Assembly: GCF_025371035.1 (NCBI RefSeq)
Contig: NZ_JANZXB010000002.1
Span: forward strand, 1-64,000
Source of the DNA: Sphingomonas sp. LC-1
GTDB lineage: Bacteria; Pseudomonadota; Alphaproteobacteria; Sphingomonadales; Sphingomonadaceae
Direction of reading: 5' to 3'
Length of the DNA stretch: 64,000 bases
Part shown: positions 1 through 9,027 of the stretch, piece by piece
How the letters are laid out: the number at the start of each line of letters is the position of its first letter
Numbering within the stretch: position 1 is the first letter of the stretch
Notes under the pieces: model-generated
Told to the model about the DNA's origin: nothing
Database searches by the model: none
What the model saw: the letters and a program-made list of their open reading frames with translations, nothing else
Made by a program: the position numbers and the translations under genes

Positions 1-425
1 CATACGAACTGGCTTATATGCTTTAACGATCTCCGAGCACCTTGTATGCCCAGAACAACCGCCAAGCCGCCGCCCGCATGTCCCTTCATCAATCAACAAT
101 GTCAAAGAGCCGACAACAAATACCGGCAACACTTCATCAACCCCGTTCCCAGGGCCCCAAGTGCGCCGATCTGTCGTGACTGCATCGGTCAGTCGTTGCG
201 ACCACCGCTGCGGTGAAACCCCTCTAGGCTCACCCTCACATGCGGTCAACATGAAAATTGCCATTTTTCTGCAAAATTTGAAAAATGGCGTATTTTCAGC
301 CTGCTAGCCCCCGGTTCGGCTTCCGCTACCGACGGAACCATCCCAGTTTCTCAGAATCACGCCATAGCCAGCCTGGCTTTAAGGCCTTTTTAGTCACCGC
401 TTTCTAGGGACATAGCGATACGAGT
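1..425. other. Non-coding stretch at window start
   Basis: No convincing reading frame on either strand. Base composition is clearly more AT-rich than the coding sequence that follows, especially around 245-300, where a perfect stem-loop lies. The stretch precedes a decayed glycosyltransferase remnant, so it may be eroded polysaccharide-locus DNA or a regulatory region. The gene to its left is outside the window. Confidence 0.5.
260..289. repeat. Perfect 10-bp stem-loop in AT-rich DNA
   Basis: GCCATTTTTC (260-269) and GAAAAATGGC (280-289) are exact reverse complements around a 10-base AT-rich loop. No T-run directly follows on the plus strand, so a classical terminator is uncertain; an operator or a silencer target is equally possible. 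Confidence 0.5.
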
Positions 426-839
426 ATGAGGTCGCCCCGCATCAGCGTCGCCTTTAGCGCCCATGACAACGCCGCCTATTTGACGGAGGCTTTGGATAGC
501 AGCCTGGCGCAAAGCTTCGGCGACTTCGAGCTGGCGATCGTCGAGGGCCGTTCGACTGATGGCTCGTCCGCCATCATCGAGCGCTATGCCCTGCTCGACC
601 GGGGCATTCGCGTAATCCGGCAGGCCAAGAGCAGATGGATCGCCAGCTTGAACCGGATCACCCAGGTCGGACGTGGCGATCATAGCGCGCTGATGGAGAC
701 GCTCGCCCTACGATATCCACTCTGCCATTCTGCGGTCATGATGCGGCGGGTACTCCTGCGATCTTGGGCCACCCGGATATCACGGTGCCATAGGCTGGCG
801 CGTACCGAGGGCATGGCCGATCGGGAGACCGGGCGATGA
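426..839 (+). pseudogene. Decayed family 2 glycosyltransferase remnant
   Basis: The first 80 or so residues follow a GT2 (GT-A fold) N-terminus: PRISVAFSAHDNAAYLTEAL, then SLAQSFGDFELAIVE and STDGS. The Asp-Asp expected after the third strand (usually VDDGSTDGS) reads VEGRSTDGS, so the nucleotide-binding acidic pair is damaged. The frame then jumps within about 25 residues to a PLCHSAVMMRR stretch that normally lies some 60 residues further on, behind the DXD motif, and ends in unrelated Arg-rich sequence. At 137 residues it is less than half the usual family length. Its TGA overlaps the ATG of the flippase gene, so it may survive only as a translated leader. Enzymatic activity is very unlikely. 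Confidence 0.7.
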
Positions 840-2314
840 GCGGTGCATCGGTGCGCGGCGCGGCGCTTTGGTCGATCGGCGCGCAATATATCGCCTTCGC
901 GGTTCAGTTCATCGTCAGCGTGCTCATCTCCCGCTTCTTCCTGTCTCCGCCGGAGATGGGGCTTTATTCGATCGCCCTGTCCGCCGCGCTGATGGTGTCG
1001 GCGTTGCAGGATTTCGGCATCCGGCGCTTCGTCGCGGGGGAGCGCGATCTGACCGAAGAGCAGATCCGGACCTGTTTCTCCGTCTCGGTGATCTTCGCCT
1101 TCGGTATCGGCCTGTTGATCCTGGCGCTCGCCTGGCCGGTCGCGCGATTCTACGACAATGCGCGGCTGACGCCGTTGCTGGTCATCATCGCCAGCTCCTA
1201 TCTGATCGTCCCCTTCGGCATCGTGCCCAGTGCGATGCTGCAACGAAGGATGGACTATTATTCGATGTTCCTGGTCAGCGTCGGCGCGGCGGTGGTCAAC
1301 GCGGCGCTGTCGCTGGGGTTGGCCTGGGCCGGATTCTCGGCCTTTGCGCTGGCCTGGGCCGCGGTGGGACAGCAGGTCGCGCGTGCGCTGATCGGCCAGT
1401 GGCGCTCGGGTATCCGCCCGCCCTTTCCGCCCAGCCTGAAGGGAATCGGCCCGATCCTGCGCTTCGGGTCCAACAGTTCGCTCCTCTATATCAGCGACGC
1501 GATCAGCTCGCGCAGCCCCGATCTGGTCGTCGGCCGCGTTCTGGGCCTGACCGCCGTCGGGCTGTTCAGTCGTGGCTCCAGCCTGGGTGCGCAGTTGCAG
1601 ATGCTGGTCAGCGGGGCGGTCGACGGCGTCTTCTACCCCGCCTTTGCCCGGTTGCGCGATGCGGGCGCGGAACTGGCCGCGCCCTATCAGCGCGTGGTCG
1701 CCGCCTATAGCGGGGCGACCTGGCCCGCCATGGCGTTTCTGGCGGCCGCCGCGACGCCGATCGTCCTGCTGCTTTACGGTCCCCGCTGGGCCGGGGTCGC
1801 GCCGCTGTTAAGCTGGATCGCGATCGGGCAGCTCTTCTTCGCCGCTATCCCGTTGCATTTCGAACTGCCGATCCTGCTCGGCCGTATCCGGCGGCTGGTG
1901 CTGGTCAATGCGCTGGACACGATCGCCTCGATCGGGCTGCTGGTGCTCGGCGCGTCGATCGGCCTGGAATGGGCGGCGGCATCGCGCATCCTGTATGGCG
2001 CGATCTGGTTCATCCTCTATGCCGGGCTGATGCGACCACTGACCCAATTCCGGTGGCGCGGAATGCTGATCGTCTATGCGCAAAGCCTGAGCGCGACGCT
2101 GGCGACGGTGGCGCCGTTGCTCGCAGTCTATTGCTGGGTCGCCACGCCCGAGGCGGTGGGGCTGGGGCTGCTGAGTCTGTCCGCTATCGCGGGGGTGCTC
2201 GCATGGCTGGCCGTGATCTATGCGTTGCGCCATCCGATCCGGCTGGAGATCAACGCGATCGCACAGGGCATCTGGGCCAGGATACCGATACGCCCCACCC
2301 GGCGACCCACCTGA
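836..2314 (+). CDS. Wzx-type polysaccharide flippase (MOP superfamily)
   Basis: A 492-residue inner-membrane protein with about 12-14 hydrophobic helices, starting SVRGAALWSIGAQYIAFAVQ, typical of the lipopolysaccharide/O-antigen flippase families (WzxC/Polysacc_synt). Such proteins move undecaprenyl-linked sugar repeats from the cytoplasmic to the periplasmic face. The ATG at 836 overlaps the TGA of the preceding remnant (ATGA) and follows GGGAG, so initiation there is credible. Together with the glycosyltransferase remnant this suggests the edge of an exopolysaccharide or O-antigen locus continuing to the left. The substrate cannot be told from sequence. A lineage-specific exporter of another lipid-linked glycan is the main alternative. 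Confidence 0.85.
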   Translation: MSGASVRGAALWSIGAQYIAFAVQFIVSVLISRFFLSPPEMGLYSIALSAALMVSALQDFGIRRFVAGERDLTEEQIRTCFSVSVIFAFGIGLLILALAWPVARFYDNARLTPLLVIIASSYLIVPFGIVPSAMLQRRMDYYSMFLVSVGAAVVNAALSLGLAWAGFSAFALAWAAVGQQVARALIGQWRSGIRPPFPPSLKGIGPILRFGSNSSLLYISDAISSRSPDLVVGRVLGLTAVGLFSRGSSLGAQLQMLVSGAVDGVFYPAFARLRDAGAELAAPYQRVVAAYSGATWPAMAFLAAAATPIVLLLYGPRWAGVAPLLSWIAIGQLFFAAIPLHFELPILLGRIRRLVLVNALDTIASIGLLVLGASIGLEWAAASRILYGAIWFILYAGLMRPLTQFRWRGMLIVYAQSLSATLATVAPLLAVYCWVATPEAVGLGLLSLSAIAGVLAWLAVIYALRHPIRLEINAIAQGIWARIPIRPTRRPT

Positions 2315-2382
2315 CCCCATCGCGGCGGGGGTCGCCATGGGCGCGGCTTGTTCCGACCGCGCACCGCAGCCATAGTCGGGGC

Positions 2383-2658
2383 ATGAGCCCTCCCCCACCC
2401 GGTCTCGACGATCCCGAACCGGCGGCTTTCGCCTGGGCACGGTTCCGCCGCATCATGGCTTGGATGACGCTGGCCGCCGCCGTTGCGGTCGGCTTTTCGC
2501 TGGCCGTGCTGGCCCATGTCCATGGCCCCCTCAACGGGGTGACGATATTGGGGGTGATCGGCGGAATCGGAGGCATGGTCTTGCTGACCGGTGCGCTGAT
2601 GGGGCTGGTCTTCCTCAGCTCCGGGTCGGGCCATGACGAGGATGTCGACCGGCGCTGA
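2383..2658 (+). CDS. Small two-helix membrane protein, unknown function
   Basis: A 91-residue protein starting MSPPPPGLDDPEP. A cytoplasmic-looking N-terminus leads into two hydrophobic helices (about residues 26-47 and 54-78), ending in an acidic tail, GSGHDEDVDRR. The frame is open further upstream to 1969, but that part is antisense-like sequence over the flippase; the ATG at 2383 lies just after the flippase stop. I do not recognise the family. It shares a terminator with the convergent DUF4167 gene. Confidence 0.6.
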   Translation: MSPPPPGLDDPEPAAFAWARFRRIMAWMTLAAAVAVGFSLAVLAHVHGPLNGVTILGVIGGIGGMVLLTGALMGLVFLSSGSGHDEDVDRR

Positions 2659-2670
2659 TGTCCGAACGAG

Positions 2671-2711
2671 AAAGGGCCGGTCCCCGCATGATGCGAAGAC
2701 CGGCCCTTTTC
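2671..2711. terminator. Bidirectional intrinsic terminator
   Basis: AAAGGGCCGGTC (2671-2682) pairs with GACCGGCCCTTT (2698-2709). The A-run on one side and the T-run on the other make it work in both directions, serving the convergent small membrane protein and DUF4167 genes. Confidence 0.85.
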
Positions 2712-2745
2712 GGTTCCGATCGGGCATGGCGCCCGAGTGGGCGGA

Positions 2746-3582
2746 TCAGCCCGCCGCCGCTTCCGGCTCGATCGGAGCGGCCGCGCGGACCCGACGGCGA
2801 CGCGGCTTTTCCTCGACGGGAGCCTCGGCCTCGGGTGCCGGGCTGAGCGCGGGCGGCAGACGGTCGGCGTCGAAGCCGGCAGGCTCGGCGCTTTCCTGAA
2901 CCTCGACCGGGCGCTCGCGACGCGGACGACCGCGACGACGGGGCGCTTCCTCCTCGACCTGGGGCGCGGGAGCCTCGGCGGCGACCACCGGTTGCGCCTC
3001 TTCGGTCATGACCGGCTGTTCGACGCGGGCCGGGCGACGATCGTCACGCGCTTCACGGCGCGGGCGCTCGTCACGGTCGCGACGAGGGCGATCTTCGCGC
3101 TGTTGAGGCTCGCGCTGTTGGGTTTCGCGTTGTTGGGTTTCGCGGGGCTGACTGTCGCGGAACTGGCGCTCGCGACGCGGCTGCTCGGCCTCGCCCTGCT
3201 GTTCGCCGGGGCGAATGGGATCGCCCTCGTCGCCATAATCCTCGGATTCGTTCTCGAAGCCGTCGTCATACTGGTCGTCGCGCGAATCCTCGCGCTGGCG
3301 ACGCTGATTCTGCTCCTCGAAGCGCGAGCGGCTTTCGCTCAACACCCGGAAATAGTGATCGGCGAACTGCCAATAATATTCGGTGTTGACCCGGTCGCCC
3401 TGACGCTGCGCCTCGGTCGCCAGATTCTTGTACTTTTCGTACAACTGATTGGCGTTGCCGCGCGCGCGGTTGTCGATGCGATTGCCATTGTCGGAACGGC
3501 CGGGATTGCCACCCGGACGCTGCCCACCATTATTGCCGCCACCACGACCGCGACGGCGGCCGGCCTGCCGATTATTGATCAA
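2746..3582 (-). CDS. DUF4167 domain protein
   Basis: The 278-residue protein opens with an Arg/Gly/Asn-rich segment (MINNRQAGRRRGRGGGNNGG). The DUF4167 core follows, ANQLYEKYKNLATEAQRQGD and then YYWQFADHYFRVL (about residues 45-80), a signature of alphaproteobacteria. The rest is highly charged, with repeated QQRE units around residues 145-165 and a basic/acidic tail. The family's function is unknown; the RGG-like N-terminus hints at nucleic-acid binding. The start is TTG at 3582: no in-frame ATG exists before the upstream TGA, and TAAGGA sits about nine bases before the TTG. Confidence 0.85.
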   Translation of the reverse strand: MINNRQAGRRRGRGGGNNGGQRPGGNPGRSDNGNRIDNRARGNANQLYEKYKNLATEAQRQGDRVNTEYYWQFADHYFRVLSESRSRFEEQNQRRQREDSRDDQYDDGFENESEDYGDEGDPIRPGEQQGEAEQPRRERQFRDSQPRETQQRETQQREPQQREDRPRRDRDERPRREARDDRRPARVEQPVMTEEAQPVVAAEAPAPQVEEEAPRRRGRPRRERPVEVQESAEPAGFDADRLPPALSPAPEAEAPVEEKPRRRRVRAAAPIEPEAAAG

Positions 3583-3849
3583 GCTGTTCGTCCTTAGTCG
3601 TCAAACCAACAAGGTCCACTTTTCCCGGCACCGCGCGCGTTCCGCGCGATGCGAAGCTCTGGCGCCCAGGGGGCGCTTGCCACGGCCGCCGGACAGCAGC
3701 GACTGCATGACGAAGGGTATGGGCATCGGCCCGAAATCAAACGACCCCGAAAAACGGTGAGAGTGCCGAATGTTCGCGTGCCCCTGTGCCCGCTCTAGCG
3801 GGTCGGACCTATGTCCTTCAAGCAAAATATGGGGCATCATCGCGATTGT

Positions 3850-4659
3850 TCAATGTGCCAATAGGGCACGCGGCCGCCCGCCCAGATCGCGATGGAGCGT
3901 CACGGCGAATCCCTGCGCCTCCAGAAGCGAGGTGACGGCATCGGCTTGTTCATGCCCGATCTCCACCACCGCCGCGCCGCCGGGCGCCAGCAGGCGGCGC
4001 AGTTCGGGGGCGAGCCGCCGGTAATCGGCCAGCCCGTCCGGCCCGGCAAACAAGGCGGCGCCGGGTTCGTAATCGCGTACCTCAGCGGACAAGGGCTCCG
4101 CCGTTCCGATATAAGGGGGGTTGGTGACGATGCAGTCGAACGGCCCGCTCAAGGCGCTCGCCCAGTCGCCGCGCACGAAGCGCGCGCGATCGGCCATGCC
4201 GCAGGCGGAGGCATTGGCGACCGCATAGCCCAGCGCCTCGGCCGAGCGGTCGACGCCCAGCCCCCTCGCCCCCGGCCATTCGTCGAGCAAGGCGAGCAGC
4301 AGCGTCCCCGGTCCGGTGCCGAGGTCGAGCAGCGTGGCAGGCGGGCGATCCCCGAAATGCGCCAGGGCCGCGGTGATCAGCGTCTCGCTATCGGCGCGAG
4401 GGACCAGCGCGCCAGGGCCGACCATCAGGTCCAAGGTCCAGAAACCGCGGACGCCGGTGATATAGGCGACGGGTTCCTGTGCGGCGCGGCGCTCGACCAG
4501 CGGCCAGAAGCTGTCGGGTGTGCGCCGGGTCAGGTCGAGCAGCAGGGCATTGCGCTCGATCCCCAGCGCATGGGCGAGCAGCAGTTCGGCATCGAGCCGC
4601 GCGGTGGGAGAAAAGGCGAAACGCGCTGCGGCTTGGGAGAGCGCGGTACGGACGTCCAC
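3850..4659 (-). CDS. prmC: Release factor N5-glutamine methyltransferase
   Basis: PrmC (HemK) transfers a methyl group from S-adenosylmethionine to the Gln of the GGQ motif in peptide chain release factors. The 269-residue protein has the helical N-terminal domain (residues 1-75) and a Rossmann methyltransferase domain with LLDLGTGPGTLLLALL (about 113-128) and the family-defining NPPYI (about 183-187), which positions the glutamine. It begins with GTG at 4659. It is the last gene of hisS-prfA-prmC and so lies beside its substrate, release factor 1. A palindromic repeat separates it from prfA. Identification is firm. Confidence 0.93.
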   Translation of the reverse strand: MDVRTALSQAAARFAFSPTARLDAELLLAHALGIERNALLLDLTRRTPDSFWPLVERRAAQEPVAYITGVRGFWTLDLMVGPGALVPRADSETLITAALAHFGDRPPATLLDLGTGPGTLLLALLDEWPGARGLGVDRSAEALGYAVANASACGMADRARFVRGDWASALSGPFDCIVTNPPYIGTAEPLSAEVRDYEPGAALFAGPDGLADYRRLAPELRRLLAPGGAAVVEIGHEQADAVTSLLEAQGFAVTLHRDLGGRPRALLAH

Positions 4660-4674
4660 TACACCAAACCTACC

Positions 4675-4774
4675 ACCCCGGCGGAGGCCGGGGTCCAGTC
4701 GCAGCCGGCTCGCAAGCGAAGGTCACGGCGCGCCTCGAAGGGCGTGGCGCCTGGACCCCGGCCTCCGCCGGGGT
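4675..4774. repeat. Inverted repeat with perfect 24-bp arms (family B)
   Basis: The arm at 4675-4698 (ACCCCGGCGGAGGCCGGGGT then CCAG) is the exact reverse complement of 4751-4774, with 52 bases between. Each arm is itself a smaller palindrome around GGCCGG. It fills the prfA-prmC gap. Related but less perfect copies lie at 27951-28030 and 30124-30210, so this is a dispersed REP-like family. Confidence 0.85.
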
Positions 4775-4806
4775 GGCGCGTGTCGGACGTAAGGGTGATA
4801 CCTCCC

Positions 4807-5880
4807 TCACCCATCGAGCGCGGCGAGCCGTTCGGCCTCATCCTCCGCCAGCAGCGCGCCGATCAGTTCGTCCAGTTCGCCTTCCAGGATTTCGGGCAGG
4901 CGATGGAGGGTCAGGTTGATCCGGTGATCGGTCACCCGGCCTTGCGGGAAATTATAGGTGCGGATCCGCTCCGATCGGTCACCCGAGCCGACCATCGATC
5001 GGCGCGTCCCCGCCCGCTCCGCCGCCAGCCGTTCGCGCTCGGCTTCATACAGGCGGGTCCGCAGCACCTTCATCGCCTTGGCGCGGTTCTTGTGCTGCGA
5101 GCGCTCGTCCTGCTGGATAACGACCAGGCCGGTCGGAATGTGCGTGATGCGGATCGCCGAGTCGGTCGTGTTGACATGCTGCCCACCCGCGCCCGACGAG
5201 CGGTAGATGTCGATGCGCAAATCCTTGTCGTCGATCTGGAGGTCGACCTCCTCCGCTTCGGGCAGCACCGCGACGGTCGCCGCCGAGGTGTGGATCCGCC
5301 CCCCCGATTCGGTGACGGGCACGCGCTGAACCCGGTGGACGCCGGATTCGAATTTCAGCTTGGCGAAGACGCCCGCCCCGGCGACCGAGGCGACGACTTC
5401 CTTGTAACCACCCGTGTCGGGCACCGAGGCGGAGATCAGTTCGACCCGCCAGCCCTGCCGCTCGGCATAGCGCTGATACATGCGGAACAGGTCACCCGCG
5501 AACAGGGCCGCCTCGTCGCCGCCCGTTCCGGCGCGGATTTCGAGCATCGCCGCACGCTCGTCGGCGGCGTCGCGGGGGAGCAGGGCGAGCGCCAGATGCC
5601 GATCCGCCTCGGCCAACGCATTGCGGTTGGCGTGGAGTTCCTCCGCCGCCATCTCGCGCAACTCGTCGTCGCCATCCTGCGCCATGAAGGCCAAGCTGTC
5701 GGCCTCCTGCCGCAACCGGCGCACTTCGGCGGCGGCATTGGCGACCGGTTCCAGCTCGGCATATTCCTTCGACACCGCGACGAAGCGGTCCGAGGGCAGG
5801 TCGCCGGTGGCCATCATCGCCTGCAGTTCGTCGCGTCGCGCCTCGATCTGCGCGATGCGTTCGGCGGAGATGGTTTTCAT
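4807..5880 (-). CDS. prfA: Peptide chain release factor 1
   Basis: RF1 recognises UAA and UAG in the ribosomal A site and triggers peptide release. The 357-residue length is normal. The conserved [20 protein letters not shown] segment (about 118-137) is present, as is the catalytic loop [15 protein letters not shown] with the GGQ glutamine near residue 234. That glutamine is the target of PrmC, encoded just downstream. The ATG at 5880 overlaps the hisS stop by four bases, consistent with translational coupling. Confidence 0.96.
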   Translation of the reverse strand: MKTISAERIAQIEARRDELQAMMATGDLPSDRFVAVSKEYAELEPVANAAAEVRRLRQEADSLAFMAQDGDDELREMAAEELHANRNALAEADRHLALALLPRDAADERAAMLEIRAGTGGDEAALFAGDLFRMYQRYAERQGWRVELISASVPDTGGYKEVVASVAGAGVFAKLKFESGVHRVQRVPVTESGGRIHTSAATVAVLPEAEEVDLQIDDKDLRIDIYRSSGAGGQHVNTTDSAIRITHIPTGLVVIQQDERSQHKNRAKAMKVLRTRLYEAERERLAAERAGTRRSMVGSGDRSERIRTYNFPQGRVTDHRINLTLHRLPEILEGELDELIGALLAEDEAERLAALDG

Positions 5881-7127
5881 GCCTGCGCCAGCGCTCCCGC
5901 CAACTCGGCCAGCGGTACCTGGGTCTGGGTGCCGTCGGCGAGCAGCTTGACGCCTGCGACGCCCGCCGCCAGTTCGTCGTCGCCCAGGATGATCGCGTGG
6001 CGAGCGCCTTGGGCGTCGGCCTTCTGCATCCGGCGCTTCATATTACCCTTATAGGCCATATCGACCGACAGCCCGGCCCGCCGCAACTCGGCGACCAGGC
6101 CGGTCGCGCGCAGCTCCGCCGCCGCGCCCATCGGCACGACGACCGCATCGATGGTCGGCTTGGCAGGCTCGTCGAGCAGCATCGCCAGCCGCTCGACACC
6201 CGCCGCCCAGCCCACACCCGCCGTGGCGGGGCCGCCCAGCGACTCGATCAGCCCGTCATAGCGGCCGCCCGCCAGCACGGTGCCTTGCGCGCCCAGCCGG
6301 TCGGTGACGAACTCGAATGCGGTGTGGCGATAATAATCCAGGCCACGCACCAGCCGCGCATTGCGCGTCCAGGCGACGCCCGCCGCATCCAGCCCCGCCG
6401 TCACCGCGTCGAAAAAGGCGCGCGCTTCGGGCGTCAGATAGGCATCGATATCCGGCGCGGCATCGGCGATCGGCCGGTCGCGCGGGTCCTTCGAATCGAG
6501 GATGCGCAGCGGGTTCTTCTCCAGCCGCACCAGACTGTCCTCGGACAACTGATCCCGGTGCGCCTCGAAATGTGCGACCAGCGCGTCGCGCCAGGCGTCG
6601 CGCGTCGCGGCATCGCCCAGCGTGTTGAGCTGGAGCGTCACGCCCTCGGATATGCCCAGTTCGCGCAGCAACTGGTCGGCCATGACCAGCAATTCGACAT
6701 CCGCCGCCGGTTCGGCCGCGCCGAGGATCTCGGCGTCGATCTGGTGGAACTGGCGATACCGCCCCTTTTGCGGGCGCTCATAGCGGAAGACCGGCCCCGA
6801 GGTGACGAGCTTGAGCGGCGCATATTGCTGCCACCCCTCGGTCAGATAGGCGCGCGCGATCCCCGCAGTGAATTCGGGCCTCAGCGTCAGCATGTCGCCG
6901 CCGCGATCGGGGAAGGTGTACATCTCCTTCGACACGACGTCAGTCGTCTCGCCGATCGAGCGGGCGAAGACCTGCGTATCCTCGAACACCGGCAGGTCGA
7001 GCCGCTGAAAGGCGTAGAGGGCGTGGACATGCTCGAACGTCCGCAGCACATGCGCAAAGCGGCGCTGCTCGTCGCCGAAGATGTCCTGCGTGCCGCGCAC
7101 GCGCTTGGGGGTTTCGATCCGTGCCAT
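5877..7127 (-). CDS. hisS: Histidyl-tRNA synthetase
   Basis: A class II aminoacyl-tRNA synthetase charging tRNA-His, 416 residues, a usual length. Visible are motif 2 ([19 protein letters not shown], about 111-129), the histidine-specific segment [15 protein letters not shown], motif 3 ([11 protein letters not shown]) and the C-terminal anticodon-binding domain ([20 protein letters not shown]). It heads hisS-prfA-prmC, all translation genes on the minus strand. The ATG at 7127 is the only sensible start. Confidence 0.96.
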   Translation of the reverse strand: MARIETPKRVRGTQDIFGDEQRRFAHVLRTFEHVHALYAFQRLDLPVFEDTQVFARSIGETTDVVSKEMYTFPDRGGDMLTLRPEFTAGIARAYLTEGWQQYAPLKLVTSGPVFRYERPQKGRYRQFHQIDAEILGAAEPAADVELLVMADQLLRELGISEGVTLQLNTLGDAATRDAWRDALVAHFEAHRDQLSEDSLVRLEKNPLRILDSKDPRDRPIADAAPDIDAYLTPEARAFFDAVTAGLDAAGVAWTRNARLVRGLDYYRHTAFEFVTDRLGAQGTVLAGGRYDGLIESLGGPATAGVGWAAGVERLAMLLDEPAKPTIDAVVVPMGAAAELRATGLVAELRRAGLSVDMAYKGNMKRRMQKADAQGARHAIILGDDELAAGVAGVKLLADGTQTQVPLAELAGALAQA

Positions 7128-7175
7128 AGAGGTGGCGGTATCTAGGGGAGCGAGCGCCCCGGCGCTAGAGTGCGA

Positions 7176-7757
7176 TCACGCCTCCTTGGCCAGCCAATCG
7201 GAAAGTGCCAGCTCGTCGGTCGTGCGGGTTTCTGCGCACATGCTGTGCCGCATGATCTCCAGCGCCCAGCGACGGTGCGAGTCGCTCTCGCTCGCCACCG
7301 TGTCGCCGGGTACCCACAGCTCATATTCGCGCATATGCGCATCGGCGGCGGTGAATAGCACGCAAATGTCCGCCGCCACCCCGGTCAGGATCACCCGGCT
7401 CACCCCCAGTTGCGGCAGCAACACTGGCAGGTTGGTCGCATAGAAACCCGAAAACTGGGGCTTTACGACAAAATAGTCCCGGTCGCGCGGACGCAGCGCG
7501 GCGATCAGCGCGCGGCCCGGACTGTCCTTGCGGTCGCAATGCTCCACGATCGAGGAGCGCTCCGAATGCCAATGGCCGAAATTGTCGTTGACATAGATGA
7601 CCGGCACCTCCGCCGCATCCGCCTCGTCGCGGAGCGCGGTGATCCGCCGGGCGGCGGCCTCGGCGGGTTCGCGCAATTGCTCGCCGCCCTCGAAATCAAG
7701 ATCGTTGATCATGTCGATGATGATCAGCGCGGCGGAATGGGGGGCGGAATCGGCCAT
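7176..7757 (-). CDS. Isochorismatase-family cysteine hydrolase
   Basis: A 193-residue cytoplasmic hydrolase of the isochorismatase-like superfamily. The catalytic triad can be read as Asp in IIDMINDLDF (about residue 15), Lys in VVKPQFSGFYAT (about 103) and Cys in GVAADICVLFTA (about 137), which attacks an amide or ester. Relatives include nicotinamidases, pyrazinamidases and ureidoacrylate or N-carbamoyl amidases. The zinc-binding pattern of nicotinamidase is not evident, so the substrate is left open. It lies just upstream of hisS on the same strand but is probably a separate unit. Confidence 0.88.
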   Translation of the reverse strand: MADSAPHSAALIIIDMINDLDFEGGEQLREPAEAAARRITALRDEADAAEVPVIYVNDNFGHWHSERSSIVEHCDRKDSPGRALIAALRPRDRDYFVVKPQFSGFYATNLPVLLPQLGVSRVILTGVAADICVLFTAADAHMREYELWVPGDTVASESDSHRRWALEIMRHSMCAETRTTDELALSDWLAKEA

Positions 7758-7867
7758 GGCGGCAAGATGCCATGAACGGATCGGTCCGGCGTTGATCCAT
7801 CTCAGTCGCCGCGATGGATGGCCCCAGCCCCCACCCCGCCCAAGGCGGAGAGGGGGCTGGGTCGGCG

Positions 7868-8455
7868 TCAGGCGTTCAGGCCCTTGGCCATGTTCAGATG
7901 CGCGGTGACCGTCGGGATCAAGCCGGTCGCGAAGGTCTTGAGCGGCGCGGAGTCGCCGGTCGCGGCATAGGCCTTGAGCGTGTCGAGCGTCTGCTGATGC
8001 CCGGCGGTCTGCTCGGCGATATAGGCCTGGTCGAACGCGGTGCCGTTCAGCCCCTTCAATTGGTCCAGCTTCGCCTGCTGCTCGGCGTTCAACGCGGGAT
8101 CGGGGGTGATCGCCGGGGTGGCCGAACCCGCCGCGGTCTTCAGCTTGGCGGTCGAGGCGGTATGCGCCTCGATCATCTTGCGCGCATAGGACTTGACCGA
8201 TGCCGAGGCGCCGTTGGTCAGGGCCAGTCTGGACGTCTCGATCTCGAAGGCGTCGCTTGCCGCCGCCGCATTGGCGAAGACCTGGGCGGCAGGAAGCGCG
8301 GCCGCCGTGGCGCCCGAATTGGGCGAGGCCTCGGTCATGCCGTTGTCGACCGTCATGTCGGTGGCGGCGTTGCTCTGCGCCTGCGGCTCGCTGCGGTTAC
8401 AGCCCGCAAGGGCCAGCAGGGCGGCGGCACCAAGGGCGGTTGCGCGAATGCTCAT
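7868..8455 (-). CDS. DUF4142 secreted lipoprotein
   Basis: The N-terminus MSIRATALGAAALLALAGC is a lipoprotein signal with lipobox LAGC, so the protein is probably anchored in the envelope. The mature part (195 residues in all) has the DUF4142 pattern: FANAAAASDAFEIETSRLAL, then KSYARKMIEAHTAS with conserved His, and a second helical half with AYIAEQTAGHQQTLDTL. DUF4142 is a ferritin-like helical family of unknown role, common in sphingomonads and often stress-related. The conserved His residues might bind metal. It appears monocistronic. Confidence 0.88.
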   Translation of the reverse strand: MSIRATALGAAALLALAGCNRSEPQAQSNAATDMTVDNGMTEASPNSGATAAALPAAQVFANAAAASDAFEIETSRLALTNGASASVKSYARKMIEAHTASTAKLKTAAGSATPAITPDPALNAEQQAKLDQLKGLNGTAFDQAYIAEQTAGHQQTLDTLKAYAATGDSAPLKTFATGLIPTVTAHLNMAKGLNA

Positions 8456-8598
8456 GCCATTAAGCTCCTAAGATTATTCGACTAGGCGTCTAAGCGCGCC
8501 GTGACGCGGGACGTTCCGTCACCCATCGGACCCGAATGCCGATCGCATCGTTGGAGCCTGGCAATGCCGCTGGGCAAATCGATGAGGGAGTCTGCGTT

Positions 8599-9027
8599 AT
8601 GAGCATCTTCGGCAATATTCTGGGCAAGATCTTCCATCATGGCGGCACCAAGCCCGCCAATGCGGCACCGGCCCCCGCGCCCACCACGACCCAGGCCGCT
8701 CCGCAGCAGCCGGCCCCCGCCCCTGCTCCGGTGACGGAGGCGACGCCCGCCGCGCCATCTGCTCCGCAATCGGTCGACGTCGGCGCGGTGCTCGCCGAGA
8801 TGGCGTCGATGAAGAATGGCGGCGGCAATTACCAAAGCTCGATCGTCGATCTGCTCAAGCTGCTGGACCTGGATTCCAGCCTGGCCGCGCGCAAGGAACT
8901 GGCCGACGAACTCGGCGTGCACGCCGCCGAGGATGGCTCGGCCGAACAGAATATCGCGCTTCACAAGGCGGTGATGGCCAAGCTGGCCGAAAATGGCGGC
9001 ATCGTGCCGGACAGCCTGCGCAACTGA
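8599..9027 (+). CDS. DUF3597 domain protein
   Basis: A 142-residue protein beginning MSIFGNILGKIFHH, then an Ala/Pro-rich linker (residues 18-65), then the conserved DUF3597 region VDVGAVLAEMASMKNGGGNY followed by SSIVDLLKLLDLDSSLAARK and a helical C-terminus. The family resembles the LysM-associated stress proteins of alphaproteobacteria and has no established function. The frame is open to 8536, but the family N-terminus starts at the ATG at 8599. It stands alone between the divergent DUF4142 gene and a non-coding stretch. Confidence 0.88.
   Translation: MSIFGNILGKIFHHGGTKPANAAPAPAPTTTQAAPQQPAPAPAPVTEATPAAPSAPQSVDVGAVLAEMASMKNGGGNYQSSIVDLLKLLDLDSSLAARKELADELGVHAAEDGSAEQNIALHKAVMAKLAENGGIVPDSLRN

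Noticed and set aside
3892-6054. Plus-strand open frame of about 720 codons
   Set aside because: It lies wholly antisense to prmC, the repeat and prfA and shows only Arg/Gly/Asp-rich sequence typical of the shadow frame of GC-rich genes.
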